Notes: generated by a model from the letters alone, not told the origin. Shown: positions 41,438-53,800, counted from the stretch's first letter. The stretch: DNA of 64,000 nucleotides from Cloeon dipterum (GCF_949628265.1 NC_088786.1:24573681-24637680), one strand, 5' to 3'. Translations and numbers: made by a program.

Positions 41438-42793
41438 AAGCCACTTAAGTAATTTACTCATTTCAAACAGCACCCCTCTTAATAGCGAGAAGGTGAGTGT
41501 TGTTACTGACAATGAGTCGGTTAAAGTGCCGACTCGATTCCTATTTTCATAAAATTAGAGTATTGACTATAGCGAGCTACATGATTTTACCCTTTACCAA
41601 AAATATAAAATGTTGATTCAAATCATAATTAAATATTAAATTTTATTTAAAAAAATTATATTATTGCTCTCATCCGTCTGATCTGTGGTGGAAGAACGCG
41701 GTTTGTGGCCTGGACCAGTTGAAAATTTGTTGAATAAATCAAAAGTGCACCTCAGTAAAAAAAAATCCAAGCGTTTTGTTCCAGTAAAATGTCCATACCA
41801 ATATACAAAGTGGTTGGGGCTAATATTTTCTGCATTTTCATGGGTCATTCATTTTTTAGAAGTGTCCTTTATGTTATGAAACGCACTTATTTATTTATTA
41901 GATCATAGTGTTTTATTATTCGAAAATTAATCGAGTTCCTTGCCGTAAAATATGAATTTAATTAGACACTAGGCTATGCAACCTGCAATGCTGAATAAAT
42001 TCGCAGGTTGCCTATCTATAGATTCCTGCTAATATCTCCCTGCAAAATATAAAATAATGATATTTCGCGCATAAAAAATTAGCGATCATGCTGAAAAAAC
42101 ATTGTATAACTGTTCTAGAGGTTTGAATACAACTGTATTTAAATATCATTTCATCAGCAAAGTCCTGACCACGATTTGGCATCATTTTAAGCACGCACTG
42201 GATTAAATGTTGTTTAAAATTTACAATAATGATATATTTTATGACTACGCCTGAAATATAACTAACAGGGTTTAAAATTTTAATGCTGATGTTCTGCTTT
42301 CCAACATTTGCTACTTAAACTTTGAAACTTAAAATATTATACTTTGGATGTGCCATACGAATAGTGAAAATTGCAGAGAACGACGCACAATTTCAGTACC
42401 TCATACAGCAAGGGAAATTCAGTTTCCTGTGAAACGATGGTGATGGTTATGATTTATTATATCGTTAACATTTTCTACATTAAATTATATTCAGTTTATA
42501 ATTGCCAAAAATTGAAATTTACCATTGAATCAGGGCTTGGCCTTTTGGGAAAGGTCTCGGTCAAGTAGCTTATCAGATATGTGTGCCTTTTTCTCGCGTT
42601 TCACGTTGATAAATTAAAAACTAATTGTGAAAGTGAGCATTCAGTTTTTCAGTTTATAAATTTCTACGAAAGGACAATGCGCATGAGTTCTAGCTAGAGA
42701 GGAAACGATTTTTACTGGAATTGTGAAACCAACTGACGTTGATAGAGACGCATTCTGCTGTCCATTGGCCATGATTGTGACACAGTTGTTGCA
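41438..42793. other. intergenic between lectin genes A and B
   Basis: AT-rich. I looked for remains of CTLD3-5 following gene A's truncated end and saw none. Holds the 3' flank of A and promoter of B. Confidence 0.55.
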
Positions 42794-45700
42794 ATGAAAT
42801 TGCTACGCTGCTCTTCTCTAGTTACTCTCGCCATTGTGATTAAAATTTTAGTAGCCATGTCATTTTAATCTATTTTTTAAAGAACTCAAATTTAAATTCT
42901 GTTTCAGACAAACACCAATGAAGCCGTCTCTAAAACAATCAAAATAAGGAATGGGAAACAAATCAATATGAACATTGGAAAAATTCTAGTCATCAAAGCC
43001 AAACGTGTCTGATCAATCTGGTTTAAGATAATATTAATTAATTAATATTTATGTAGGAAGAAACACAACAAGAATTCGCATAAAAAAATGCTGTGGATAT
43101 TCTAAGTGTGGCATTAGCACATCTGATCTACTAACGGATGCCACTACGAAAATTTACGTAACTATTTTACCATCAAAAATCTCTTGGCTCATATATTTTT
43201 AATCTCTTAATTTTCAGTCGTCGAATTTAAATAATGGTCCCACTGATGCCGCAATTAACACTGCCAAAATTAAACCAGGCACAAATCAGAAGTCTACAGT
43301 GGACGAGCCCTCACAAACAGTCATCCAAGATCAGCCAAATACAATATCTGACTTACCAGACTCCTTGTCATCACTAGATCAATTACCAAATGATATAACT
43401 TCGGAAAAATCATCGGCAAGTAACGTTGAAATAGTCGGATCAACGTCTCAAAACGCTCCAGTTGAACCATCAACGCAAAATTCCGTGCCCATTCAGTCCC
43501 CTACGTCAAATACATTAAATCCAGAATCACCTGCCGCAAGCTCTGATGCAACTTTGGCGGGCCCCATTGCTAGTATTGCTGGAAATCAACCCACTACTGT
43601 AACGATCAGCAACACAGCTCAACACACTTCTACTCCTACTCCATCGCAAATTATCTCAGGAACAACTGCAAGATCAAATATCTTAACAACAAACACTGCG
43701 TTTTCCCCAACACAGAGCATAGCATTAACCACTACAAGCATTAAAGGCGCAGCAACAACTGCTGCTTCTAGTCAGTTGTCAACTACGACAAATGCAAAAA
43801 GTGTATCAACGTCTTCTGGTGTCGCTACTACAACTAATTCTCAAACGCAAAATGTGCTGTCGACCACGAAGGGTCCTTCAACTACCGCTGCTGTTGCTAC
43901 TGCAGTAATAATGTTCAACAAAATATCATTAATAATTAACAACGACAAATTAAAAGGGCGCATCTTCAACTGCCGCCGCCACCACCACTGCTAGTACTCA
44001 AACAACAAGTATTGATTTATTAAACCTCTCTATGTTTCAAAGACCCCATTCCTTAAATTATTAGAAGCAGTCCCATTCCCCGACTGTCCAGCTGTTGCGT
44101 GTCAACAAGAGGTAACGTCATTTTTGTGGTATAATTATAGTTGATGTAATGTTTATTTTTCTAAAACATCTGCAGCCGGCGAAAGTAAGCGAATCACAGC
44201 TCTGGAAACGTAATCAATCAACTAAGAAGCTAAAAATTTGAAATAAAATATTTAAACTAGCATCTACAAATGGAGATTTCTACAGTGGATGTAGCAAACA
44301 ATATTTTATCAGCAAGGCTGCAGTAGGGAAATTTCAAGTCTTGAAAATTGGAATATGCGTTAAAAATAATTTAAATTCAGAAAAAACGAGACGATGCGAT
44401 GATTGAGTGCTGTAAATACGGTCTGCAACTGCTGAGCATCGACTCATTTGATGAAATCGCTTGCATAATCGACTTCAACTCAGGTAGGCCGAATCCATGA
44501 CGAATTTTCGATAGTTTTAATAAAATTATTTCGTCAATATAATTACAAATATAAAGTAAACGATTATTTGTTTGGAAATTTATAGTGTGTATAGTTTTCA
44601 GTTGAATTTAGAAGCAGCATCCTTGGTGTGTAGCGAGTTGTTTCCCGAAAATAGTTAAGCAGGGCGTTTCTCTTGAATTATATAGAGAAAAATAAAACGG
44701 CGGTAAAAACAGCTTACTCACCAAGGAAACTACTCCTAATTTCAACTGAATATTACTGAAAATTTTGACGGTCTCGAGCGGTGCATCTGCCGTTGTTGGC
44801 ATACACCAACGATATTTTGTAAATATTTTTATTAATTTTGAATTAAATGTTACCAGCTGAGGCCAAGGAATCTGGACAATTCTGGACATCGGGATCCAAT
44901 CTTGGTGATTTGACCCAAAATACACCTGGTTGGTGCACAACAAAAACATTCTTGCCCAGCACCAGTGTGTGGTTCAAGGGCCAGCCTAATAACCCCAGCA
45001 CGGAGAGATGCATTTCCTTTCAAATGTCCAACACTGCAGTTGGAACAGATTATGGTTGTCACGATAATACATGCACCAACCTATATCGATTTATTTGCGA
45101 GGTTCTTTTTAATTTTTCCCTTTCATTTAAAAATTTTAATATTTAAAACTCTATGAAGGGAGATGTCTCAGTATGCAACGTGACGTGCCCAAGAAACTGT
45201 CCATCTAAATTAGACGTATGTTTTATCATATGTAGAAAGACAAATAAATTGAAGACTTCACCAACATTAATTTTTACAGAAGAAACTTTTCAATTCAAAA
45301 AATCAGCTAATGGGTGAGCCTATTCAAATCTTTCTCTTAATTTAACTTGATAGCAATAACAAAATAAAAAGCAAATAAAATAAGAGAGCGTTGAGGAATA
45401 ATTAAATAAATTGAGGAAAAGTTACCGTTATGTTTAAATCCAAAAGATTTAATAAAAAATGAGTATTTTTCAGGTATTTCTGGATTTTTAAAAACTCAAA
45501 ATGCAGGATAATACTCTGTCTATAGTTGAGAAATAGAAATGAAATTTTCGAAAGCATGTGTAACTTTTTACGCATAACAACTTGCTCGAGAAATATTATT
45601 TTAGATCAAAGGTTAAGGTCATTAATTTCAGGTCAAAATTAAATATATACCAAAAATTTGCCCCCCGTAACGCATATTATCTTGTACAAAAAGTGTTACT

Positions 45701-47105
45701 CATGTTTAATACCCGACTACAACAAAAAATTCCAATAGATTCCAATTCTTACGGCAGATGGATCACGGGTTGTGGCAGTACTTATTTATTTTCTAACACT
45801 AGGAAGGTAAAGCTTTTAATTGATTTACAAGATAGTGCTTTTAATTGAAATCAGTTTGGTTGGACTGGCTCATATGACTTCTGCTGCAGTATGGGAATGA
45901 GCATGGTAAAGTTTGAAACCCATGAAGAATTTAAATGCCTCTTTGACCTTAATAAAAACGAAGGTAATGCTTTCACATATGTGCCTTTTGAAGTGTGTTG
46001 AAATTGAATTTAAAAGTTTCATTAAAATTTAATGGGGATTTTTGGACATCTGCAAGCCAACTTGATTGCGCGTATAAATTTGAATGGTGTGACAGTGGAG
46101 TTCGACTTTACAGAAACGACACTAGATGGTTTGTTCGGTCCAAATTAAATTGAACTCTAAACGCTAAAAGAATAATTAAAGGTGGCCTGGAGCCGGCGGC
46201 CAACCTAATAATTTAGGGGGAGCTCAAGCTTGCACTTTTTTGCACTTCCAGCCCGGAGTACTTCCAACAGATGGATATTTAAATGATTGGGATTGTGCGG
46301 CTCTGTATGATTTCATTTGCGAGGTTCGCATATAATTTAAATTGAAAAATTGCGCCTGCATGTTTTAACATTTTTAGATGCCAGCAATAACAAACCCAAC
46401 CACGGTCACTTGCAATGATGTTTTACCATGCTCGACTGACGTAACAGCATATGAACGAATCTCTTGTAGCAAAGTAATTAACATGATAAATTCCTAACAG
46501 GCAACTTATGCACAGCAGCTCCAAACAATGACATGTAATTTTTCAACTTGCAACTTTTTAGACTTTTAATATATGAATTTACAGCCAAGACCGGAAAGTT
46601 TTTTGAGGCTTGCAGCAGGACATATTTCTTTAGCACAAACACTGTAATTTGAAACAATTTAAGTTGCGTTTAATGATAATGAAACATCAACAACAGCTAA
46701 CCTATGACGCGGCTATTACTGAATGCTGCAAATACGGTTTGCGGCTGGTCAGTTTTGAAACTTTGGCCGAATTCCAGTGCGTTTTGGATTTGAATAACGG
46801 TGATTATTTTCGTGTATGAGCCTCAATAATTAATGTATCCTGACGTATTTTTAGCAAACATGAAGTACGCTGCAACATTTTGGACGTCAGGGACTAACGA
46901 TGGCATAGGCATGGAAAACTCATGGGGTTGGTGCCCTTCGGGAAAATTGCTTGAAAGCGGATTTTCTTGGAAAACAGGAGAGCCGAATAATATTTACACG
47001 GAAAACTGTCTTGCGTTATCAACTGCAATTGGTGATTACAGTTTGTCTAAAATCGCATCCACTAATTGCAAATTAGCATACCGATACATTTGTGAAGCTG
47101 CCTAA
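42794..47105 (+). CDS. secreted mucin-C-type lectin, gene B (three CTLDs, equivalents of CTLD3-5)
   Basis: Predicted secreted protein of 833 aa. Exons: 42794-42835, 42908-43004, 43057-43157, 43218-43904, 43957-44008, 44065-44111, 44176-44209, 44261-44322, 44381-44483, 44857-45101, 45159-45215, 45280-45313, 45739-45806, 45855-45963, 46017-46128, 46182-46323, 46378-46440, 46501-46534, 46585-46643, 46697-46799, 46855-47105. Signal peptide MKLLRCSSLVTLAI; RNTTRIRIKKCCG motif; mucin region 81-326, Thr/Ser/Pro-rich without a tight tandem repeat and split by a 52-bp intron. CTLDs at 343-490, 510-664 and 686-833 carry QPN, QPN and EPN at the sugar-binding position. They match gene C CTLD3, 4 and 5 in sequence, linker and exon lengths. 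The linker before the first CTLD (VPFPDCPAVACQQE) equals the one that follows CTLD2 in gene C. AATAAA at 47108-47113 nearly overlaps the stop. Confidence 0.87.
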
Positions 47106-48305
47106 TTAATAAAACACTTATCACAAATAATGTTACATTACATTGATCAGGAAGCATGATGATATAAGGATCAAATAAATAAATTATTTGAGCACAATTA
47201 AACTCTCGTGTGAGTCGTCAACATCTTAACCCTTTTCAACAAATCACTGAATACAATTATTTCAAATTCAATTTTAATTTGAAAAGTAACCAGATGCACC
47301 AGGTTAGTTTCAAATCCGCGATGAGTGGAGATTTATTTATTTTCTCTCGTTCCAAAAATTTTCTTACTTGCGTATTTATTACAATTTTTATCCGATCATA
47401 TGAATTTCTTGGCTAACGTATAGTATCTATGGACGCGTTATCAGCAATATTTTAAACTAAGTGGCATATATCTTTTTTCCGAAATATCACCGTCCCAAAG
47501 GATATTTCAGTAAATCATCGAGTCAAAAATTTTGAATGCTCTATCAGATTTTAGGGTTTTCTGAAAAACAAAAAATTGGCCATGTTTTGGAATCTGTATT
47601 AAAGATATCTAGTTAAACAAATCCTCTTTTAAATAAATTTTTGTGCCAAACAATCAAGCCGTTGGCTCACATTGTTGATTGTTGAGTGCTTGCTTCGAGT
47701 GCACTTGCTATGTGAGAATCTGAGCGATATTTGGGGTCGAGTGCGGGCTGATATTATACACCTGTGGGTGCGCCCACCGCCCACTGCGCCCTCAATTGGG
47801 TGCGCCAGACAAGCTGAGAGCCACGTCGATGATTTTTAAAGAAATGGAGCTAACAGGACGAATTCAAAGATCAAAGAACGCCTGGTCGTCGGCACTTCAC
47901 ACCTATGATTGCCTCTCAGCCATTCGAATTTGGGAGGATTGTAAAAGCTTTCCGACTCGCTCCTTGCTAGGTAGCACCTTACTAGTATTCGCTAATTAAT
48001 TTCTCGGAGACTTAAATTTGCAATTAAAAGTACCATTATAACAACACCGTTACACCGAAACCCTATTTCGTGAAGGAAAAATTTGCTAAAAATCGTCTTA
48101 ATCAAAGGCAACTTTCCCGTTAAAAATCGCTCCCTTCCGACGAAAACAGTTCAAAATTTCCAACCAATTAATTTCACCAAGGGAAAAGGAAACGCAGGCA
48201 GTCAATTGACGCAGAAACGAACCGTCATTCGTTCTGTGCTTTGATTTTTGCATGGAAAATCCCATTTCCACTCCTATAACGACTCGTTGTTAGTTGCTCA
48301 TTGGA
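47106..48305. other. intergenic between lectin genes B and C
   Basis: AT-rich apart from a short GC-rich patch near 47.75-47.95 kb that matches no gene or RNA I recognise. Just upstream of gene C, TATAAC (48275) lies ~25 bp before TCATTG (48298), a possible TATA/initiator pair. Confidence 0.5.
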
Positions 48306-51300
48306 ATGGAGGTGCTGCGCTTCGTTGCGATCACTCTTGCTCTTGTAATTTAAGTTAAGTTTCGTTTGCATAAAACCTTATGCTTATTTGTGAATAATTT
48401 AGGGAACCATCGATGCAGACGCCTCAAATGTGATCAAATTACATAATGGATTTCTGCAACCGAATAGAATATATAAAATAGGAATCGTCACTGCAAAAAG
48501 TATCTAATTTGTGATATACTGACTTCAACAGATTATTTCAATATTGAACAGAGAGAAATGCGACAAGAATTCACATAAAAAAATGTTGTGGAATTAAAAA
48601 GTGCAAAGGCGGAACAACCGTTTTGGTGGGGTCTACTTCTAGACTGCAAGTAAGTTATATCAAACCCAAATATTGTGTGGGTTTACACGCTATATAATTA
48701 TTTTATGATTATTATAGACTCCAGTGACGACCAAAAACCTTGCCACAACTACAGTTAGCGCCCATGGAAGTTCACCTGATAGTGCTCAGCCGCCATTACA
48801 GGAAGATACCTCTGTTGAAACACAGCCGTCAATCAAATCAGAGACATTGTCTCTAACAGGCTCAACAGCCATTTTATCAACGGACACGACAACAGGCGAA
48901 ATCACGTTTTCAACCACTGCTACTTCAACTGAACTATTTGCAAGTGCATCTGCGTCTGCATCTACAAGTTCTCAGGAATCTACAACAGTTTCTGGAACAT
49001 CAACAATTACACCTGCTGCAACAATTAGTTTAGCTGCCACAACAACCACACTAGCTGCTACTACCGTTATGACCACAGCAGCTACAACAACCACAACAGT
49101 TACGACAACCACAGCAGCTACAACAACCACAACAGTTACGACAACCACAGCAGCTACAACAACCACAACAGTTACAACAACCACAACTCCAGCTCCTCTA
49201 TGCCTACCTTACACTTGCACCTCCGTTAGTATTGAAAATAAATGTCAAAACAAAAAATCTCATTGGAGCAACAGAATTTTAGCCTGGGAACCGATGGAAG
49301 AGTGAAAGGTTACATATTTCGATAGAACTAATTAAATGTTGTTCATAAAATTTTAACGCGTTAAAATAGCCTCGTCAGTTTTGGATGGTATTCTCAAAGA
49401 ATCTGGTAACCGACAGTATATGTTCAGCACAAGTCAAGTATTTAATATGGAGCATTGTTAATTACATTACTCCTACTTATCCGTTGGTGTCAATGATTTC
49501 TCACAGAAATCGTGGACCGACGCCGGCAGCGCGTGTTGCTCACTTGGAATGATGCTACTGAGCTTAGAAACAACGGAAGAATATATTCAAATTTCTAAAA
49601 TTGTGAAGTGTAAAAAAAGAACTCCTTCTTGTTTTAATCGTAACTAAATTTTCGTCCCACCCACGCAGTTAGCACGGAGCTAGTTGGAGAATATTTCACA
49701 TCCGGGAGTGATAATAAAGTGGAAAACTCATTTGTGTGGTGCTCATCCAACAACACGGCTGTCACGTCTCCATCATGGGGCGCTAGTGAACCAAGCGATA
49801 AAACAGGAAGTGAAAATTGTGTTACTGTGACCGTGACAGCTAGCCAAAACGCAACTATTGGGGACAGGTCATGCACGACACCCATGAAATATATTTGCGA
49901 GGTTTATATTTTCTTCACAAAATAATTTCACCAAGTTTAATCTGATATTCTCGTGGCAATAGCTGCCAATCGTACCGAAAACTAGTTCCTGCTTAGCTTA
50001 CCCCTGCGAAACCGATGTGAGATATATGTATGTTTTTTTAACATCATTAAAACTATACGTATTTAGCCAAGGTACATAGGCAGCGATGGGGAAGTAAATG
50101 GTAAATCATGGTTGATTTCGGATTCCATATATCTAGGGTTTAATTAAATTCCAAACATTAAAGTTACTGCAGCTAATCCTGGTGGAGATTTCTTGGCAAT
50201 CTGTGGGAGGATTTATTTTATAGGGCAAGCCGGGGTAACACTAACGATTTTTTCATTCATATATATTTAAAGGTGATTTGAATTTGTTTTGAAGCAAAAT
50301 TGGTCCAATAGTGGCGTGGAATGCTGCAAGAGGAAAATGACGTTTGCTGCTATCGAAACTGACGCAGAACAAGCTTGCATAACAAAATATTTTAGCAGTT
50401 ACTTATATTAATTTACATTAAAACATATTTTCAAATTTTTCTACTGAAAAAGGTATTTACGGAAGACCATTTGCTGGGCTCAATGCGTGGGTTGCAGGAA
50501 CTGACTTATTCCATGAAGGAATTTTCACATGGTGTTACGCCGACAATACTGAGGAGAACGTCACGTTTTCAAATATTTTGAGGTGGAGATTCAATCAACC
50601 AGACAATTTTGGAAACAATGAAAACTGCATGCATTACATGAATGATGGAGGATTGCCACCAACAAATATGGTCTTCAATGATGAAAATTGTGCCGGCAGC
50701 AAAAGATTCATTTGCGAGGTATATATTTGTAAATTTGATCTTAACAGTTTTATCTAATTTAATAAAATAGACAGCATTGGCCACAATTCCATTTCCTGAG
50801 TGTCCAAGCATTACTTGTCAGCAGGAAGTAAACATGCGTTAATTAATAAAATTTTCCATCTTAAATGTAAGTTGTGATAGCCTCCAAAAGTGAACGCGTC
50901 AGTGTATTGGAAATGTAAAAATCGGCAAAAATAGTGATTTTTTTTATGTTCAAACTTTTAAAATTAGCAACATCGGATGGTGACTTTTACAACGGGTGTG
51001 GCAAACAGTATTTTGTCAGCAAATCTTCTGTAAGGATAAAATTTGGTAATATAATCTGGTTAACCACCATTGTGATCTCATTGTCAGAAAACTCGAGATG
51101 CTGCGATGGCCGAGTGCTGCAAATACGGTCTGAAACTGCTGAGCATTGAATCAGACGAAGAAATCGCTTGCATAGCTGACTTTAATGCAGGTTAGTTTTT
51201 GTGTTTATCAATCATATTACGTTACTATACATATTTATACATGAGTTTAAATATAAACCCAAAAAGCAATCCCTAGGCTGCTCTTACAAATGTCATGCCT

Positions 51301-53472
51301 TTAACAAACTCGTACACCTGTAGAATAAATTTGATAAATTTGCATGCTATATATTTAAATTTATTGCTCTCATGATTTATTTGTCGAAAAGAAAAAGTAT
51401 CACTGATAAGTAACATGAACAATGGCAAAAAAAATATAAGCAGAAACTGCATGGAGGCGCAAATCAAAACATTGAGTGGACTAAGTAATTTAAGTTGCAA
51501 TATATAAATTCAAAAAATTATTAGCTGAGGCCAAGGCTAGTGGGCAGTATTGGACATCAGGCTCTACCCTGGGACCTCTGACAATAAGCACTCCTGGCTG
51601 GTGCACAACCCAGAAGTTTTTGTACAACACCAGTGCGTTTTACACAGGGCAGCCTGACAACCCTAGCACGGAAAGGTGTATTGCCTTCCAACTTAGCAAC
51701 ACGGCGCTACTATCAGGCTATGGCATACACGACGTGTCCTGCAGCGCACAATATAATTTCATCTGCGAGGTCTCGCTTTTCGCTGAAAATAAATTCCCAA
51801 AACCTCACTTTTATAATTATAAAGGGAGACGTTCCACCCTGCGAAGCGACGTGCCCAGGAAACTGCGCCAGTAAACTCAACGTGAGTCCGTCGCTTATTG
51901 TTTAGATCATAAAATCATTATCATTTTAGCAAGCCCTTTTTAATTCTAAAAATGAGCTTGTTGGTGAGATAAAATAACTTTTGCAATGTTGAGCATTTGT
52001 TAATGATTTTATTTTTTTAGACACAAACTCGTATGGGCGTTGGGTCACTGGATGTGGAGGCAGGACATATTTATTTTCACCTGACTCAAAGGCAATACCC
52101 AAATGATTATTTCTTGCATTTCCCCTTAATTAAAAATTGCAATTAGAGCTGGGACCAAGCTTACGATATTTGCTGTAAAATTGGAATGACTCTCCTAAAA
52201 TTGGAAACTGTTGAAGAATTCAATTGCTTTTACGAACTTAACAAAAATAACAGTATTAAAAACAAATTCAGAATTTTAAAAACGGTGACTAACAAAGAAA
52301 CAGGTTACTTGATGTATGCAGCTGATTTTTGGACAGGAGCAAATGACAGAGACTGCTTATACCGGTTCAAATGGTGCGACACTGGAGAAGTACTGTACAG
52401 GAATGACTCAAGATGGTGCTGAACCAGTCAAAAGACATCAAATTTTATCCAATAAATATCAATTTCGTGATTTTGCAATGCAGGCTATTAAATCAACCAA
52501 ATAACGCGGCTGGAATCCAAGCATGTGTTGTGATGAGTTTGTCTCCTACTGTGACTTTCAGCACGAAGTCTTTGAACGACTGGGATTGTAGCTCAAACTA
52601 CAGATATGTTTGCGAGGTATAATAACAATATTGGTAACACGTCACATTATTTTATTATTGTTTTGGCGTAGATGCCTGCTTTGCCAGTACCAACAGGAGT
52701 TGTGTGTGCCGAATATCCATGCGCAACTCAAGTAAATACAAAATTTTCACATAGAGATTATTTTATCTGAGAAATATATTTTTCAGGCCGCGCAAGTATC
52801 AGAATATCAAAGCATGAGCTGTAAGCAGCATATAGTTCAAACGCGAGCAATAATGTTTCGTGCTAATTCAATTATTGATATTACAGCCACAGCAGGCGTA
52901 TTTAAGACAGCTTGTGGAAGGAAATATTTCTTTAGCAAGAACACTGTAAAAACATTTTGCTGAATCTAAATTTGGAAATTCCATTAATTGTTCTTGACGC
53001 AGCTTTCAAATGACCTAGCTTTGACCGAGTGTTGCAAATACGGCATGCGGTTGTTGAGCATAGAGACTGTAGCAGAACAGAACTGCCTCGTGGACCTCAA
53101 TAATGGTTTTTGCAACATACGTACTTTCGCGCTCCTGACTTAACAGTGTATTTTCACGACCAGCGGATATGAAATATTCTTCTATTTCATTCTGGACGTC
53201 GGCAGTCAATGACGGAATTGGACGTACATATACTTATGGTTGGTGCCCCTCGGGAACATTTGTTGACGCTGGACTTTTCTGGGGATCAGGGCAGCCCGAT
53301 AATGTTTTCACAGAAAATTGCGTGACTATTGTGTTTTCCACCATTTCTGGATATTCACAAAACGTCCTTCATTCCTCAACATGCAGCACTGGTTACAGAT
53401 ACATATGTGAAGTAAGAATTGAAATCTGCGGCAAACGATTTAAATTGATTTACTAATTTTCAGGAGCAATAA
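48306..53472 (+). CDS. secreted mucin-C-type lectin, gene C (five CTLDs)
   Basis: Thirty coding exons, 1077 aa: 48306-48344, 48403-48499, 48552-48649, 48718-49224, 49275-49308, 49370-49437, 49507-49609, 49669-49901, 49963-50016, 50067-50100, 50164-50234, 50295-50397, 50453-50718, 50771-50827, 50881-50914, 50968-51029, 51088-51190, 51525-51769, 51825-51881, 51930-51963, 52021-52091, 52147-52252, 52304-52415, 52484-52616, 52672-52731, 52787-52820, 52887-52945, 53003-53105, 53164-53411, 53464-53472. Signal peptide MEVLRFVAITLAL; RNATRIHIKKCCG motif; mucin region 79-247; CTLDs at 248-393, 412-569, 589-736, 756-907, 928-1075, each with CC in the first half and an ICE/VCE end, joined by short Pro/Cys linkers. 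Sugar-site tripeptides: EPS, QPD, QPD, QPN, QPD. The intron at 52092 begins GC rather than GT. The last exon (Glu-Gln-stop) could be skipped by read-through to a stop near 53455. No membrane anchor. Glycan recognition is inferred. Confidence 0.87.
49071..49186 (+). repeat. 36-bp coding minisatellite in the gene C mucin exon
   Basis: Three near-perfect 36-bp units code for a 12-residue Thr-rich repeat with single Val and Ala-Ala. Base composition (ACA/ACC) and unit length differ from the 63-bp repeat of gene A, so the two arose separately. Confidence 0.88.
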
Positions 53473-53576
53473 AATTTGACCATTGTGGGACGCTGGCACA
53501 TTCACTTGCGATCGTATTCTTTTCATTAACGTATTTGTTTTTGAACGCACTTCTACGCACGCGTAATTTTATTTGA

Positions 53577-53582
53577 AATAAA
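53577..53582 (+). promoter_or_regulatory. polyadenylation signal of lectin gene C
   Basis: AATAAA about 105 bp after the gene C stop and before the promoter of gene D. Confidence 0.6.
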
Positions 53583-53800
53583 ACTTTCGGGATAATAGGG
53601 ATGCAATTTGATTTTATTATTGTTCGCGTGGAAATAAAAATAATGAATCTTGAAAAAAGAGAAAATTTGTTTTATTGCAATTTCTACGTCATTCCTCAGC
53701 TATCTAATCATTAATCAAGAAAAGATCTATTCAATATTTTTCGTTTGACGCACAAATCTTATGGATTGATTTAGCTGTCATTTCTGAATAGATAAAAAGA

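Noticed and set aside
41438-42793. Searched for decayed CTLD3-5 copies after gene A
   Set aside because: No WCP/ICE-type or CC-type lectin motifs are visible in any frame, so a pseudogene cannot be supported.
47796-47999. 67-codon frame in a GC-rich patch between lectin genes B and C
   Set aside because: No homology to the lectins or other families, and no exon structure.
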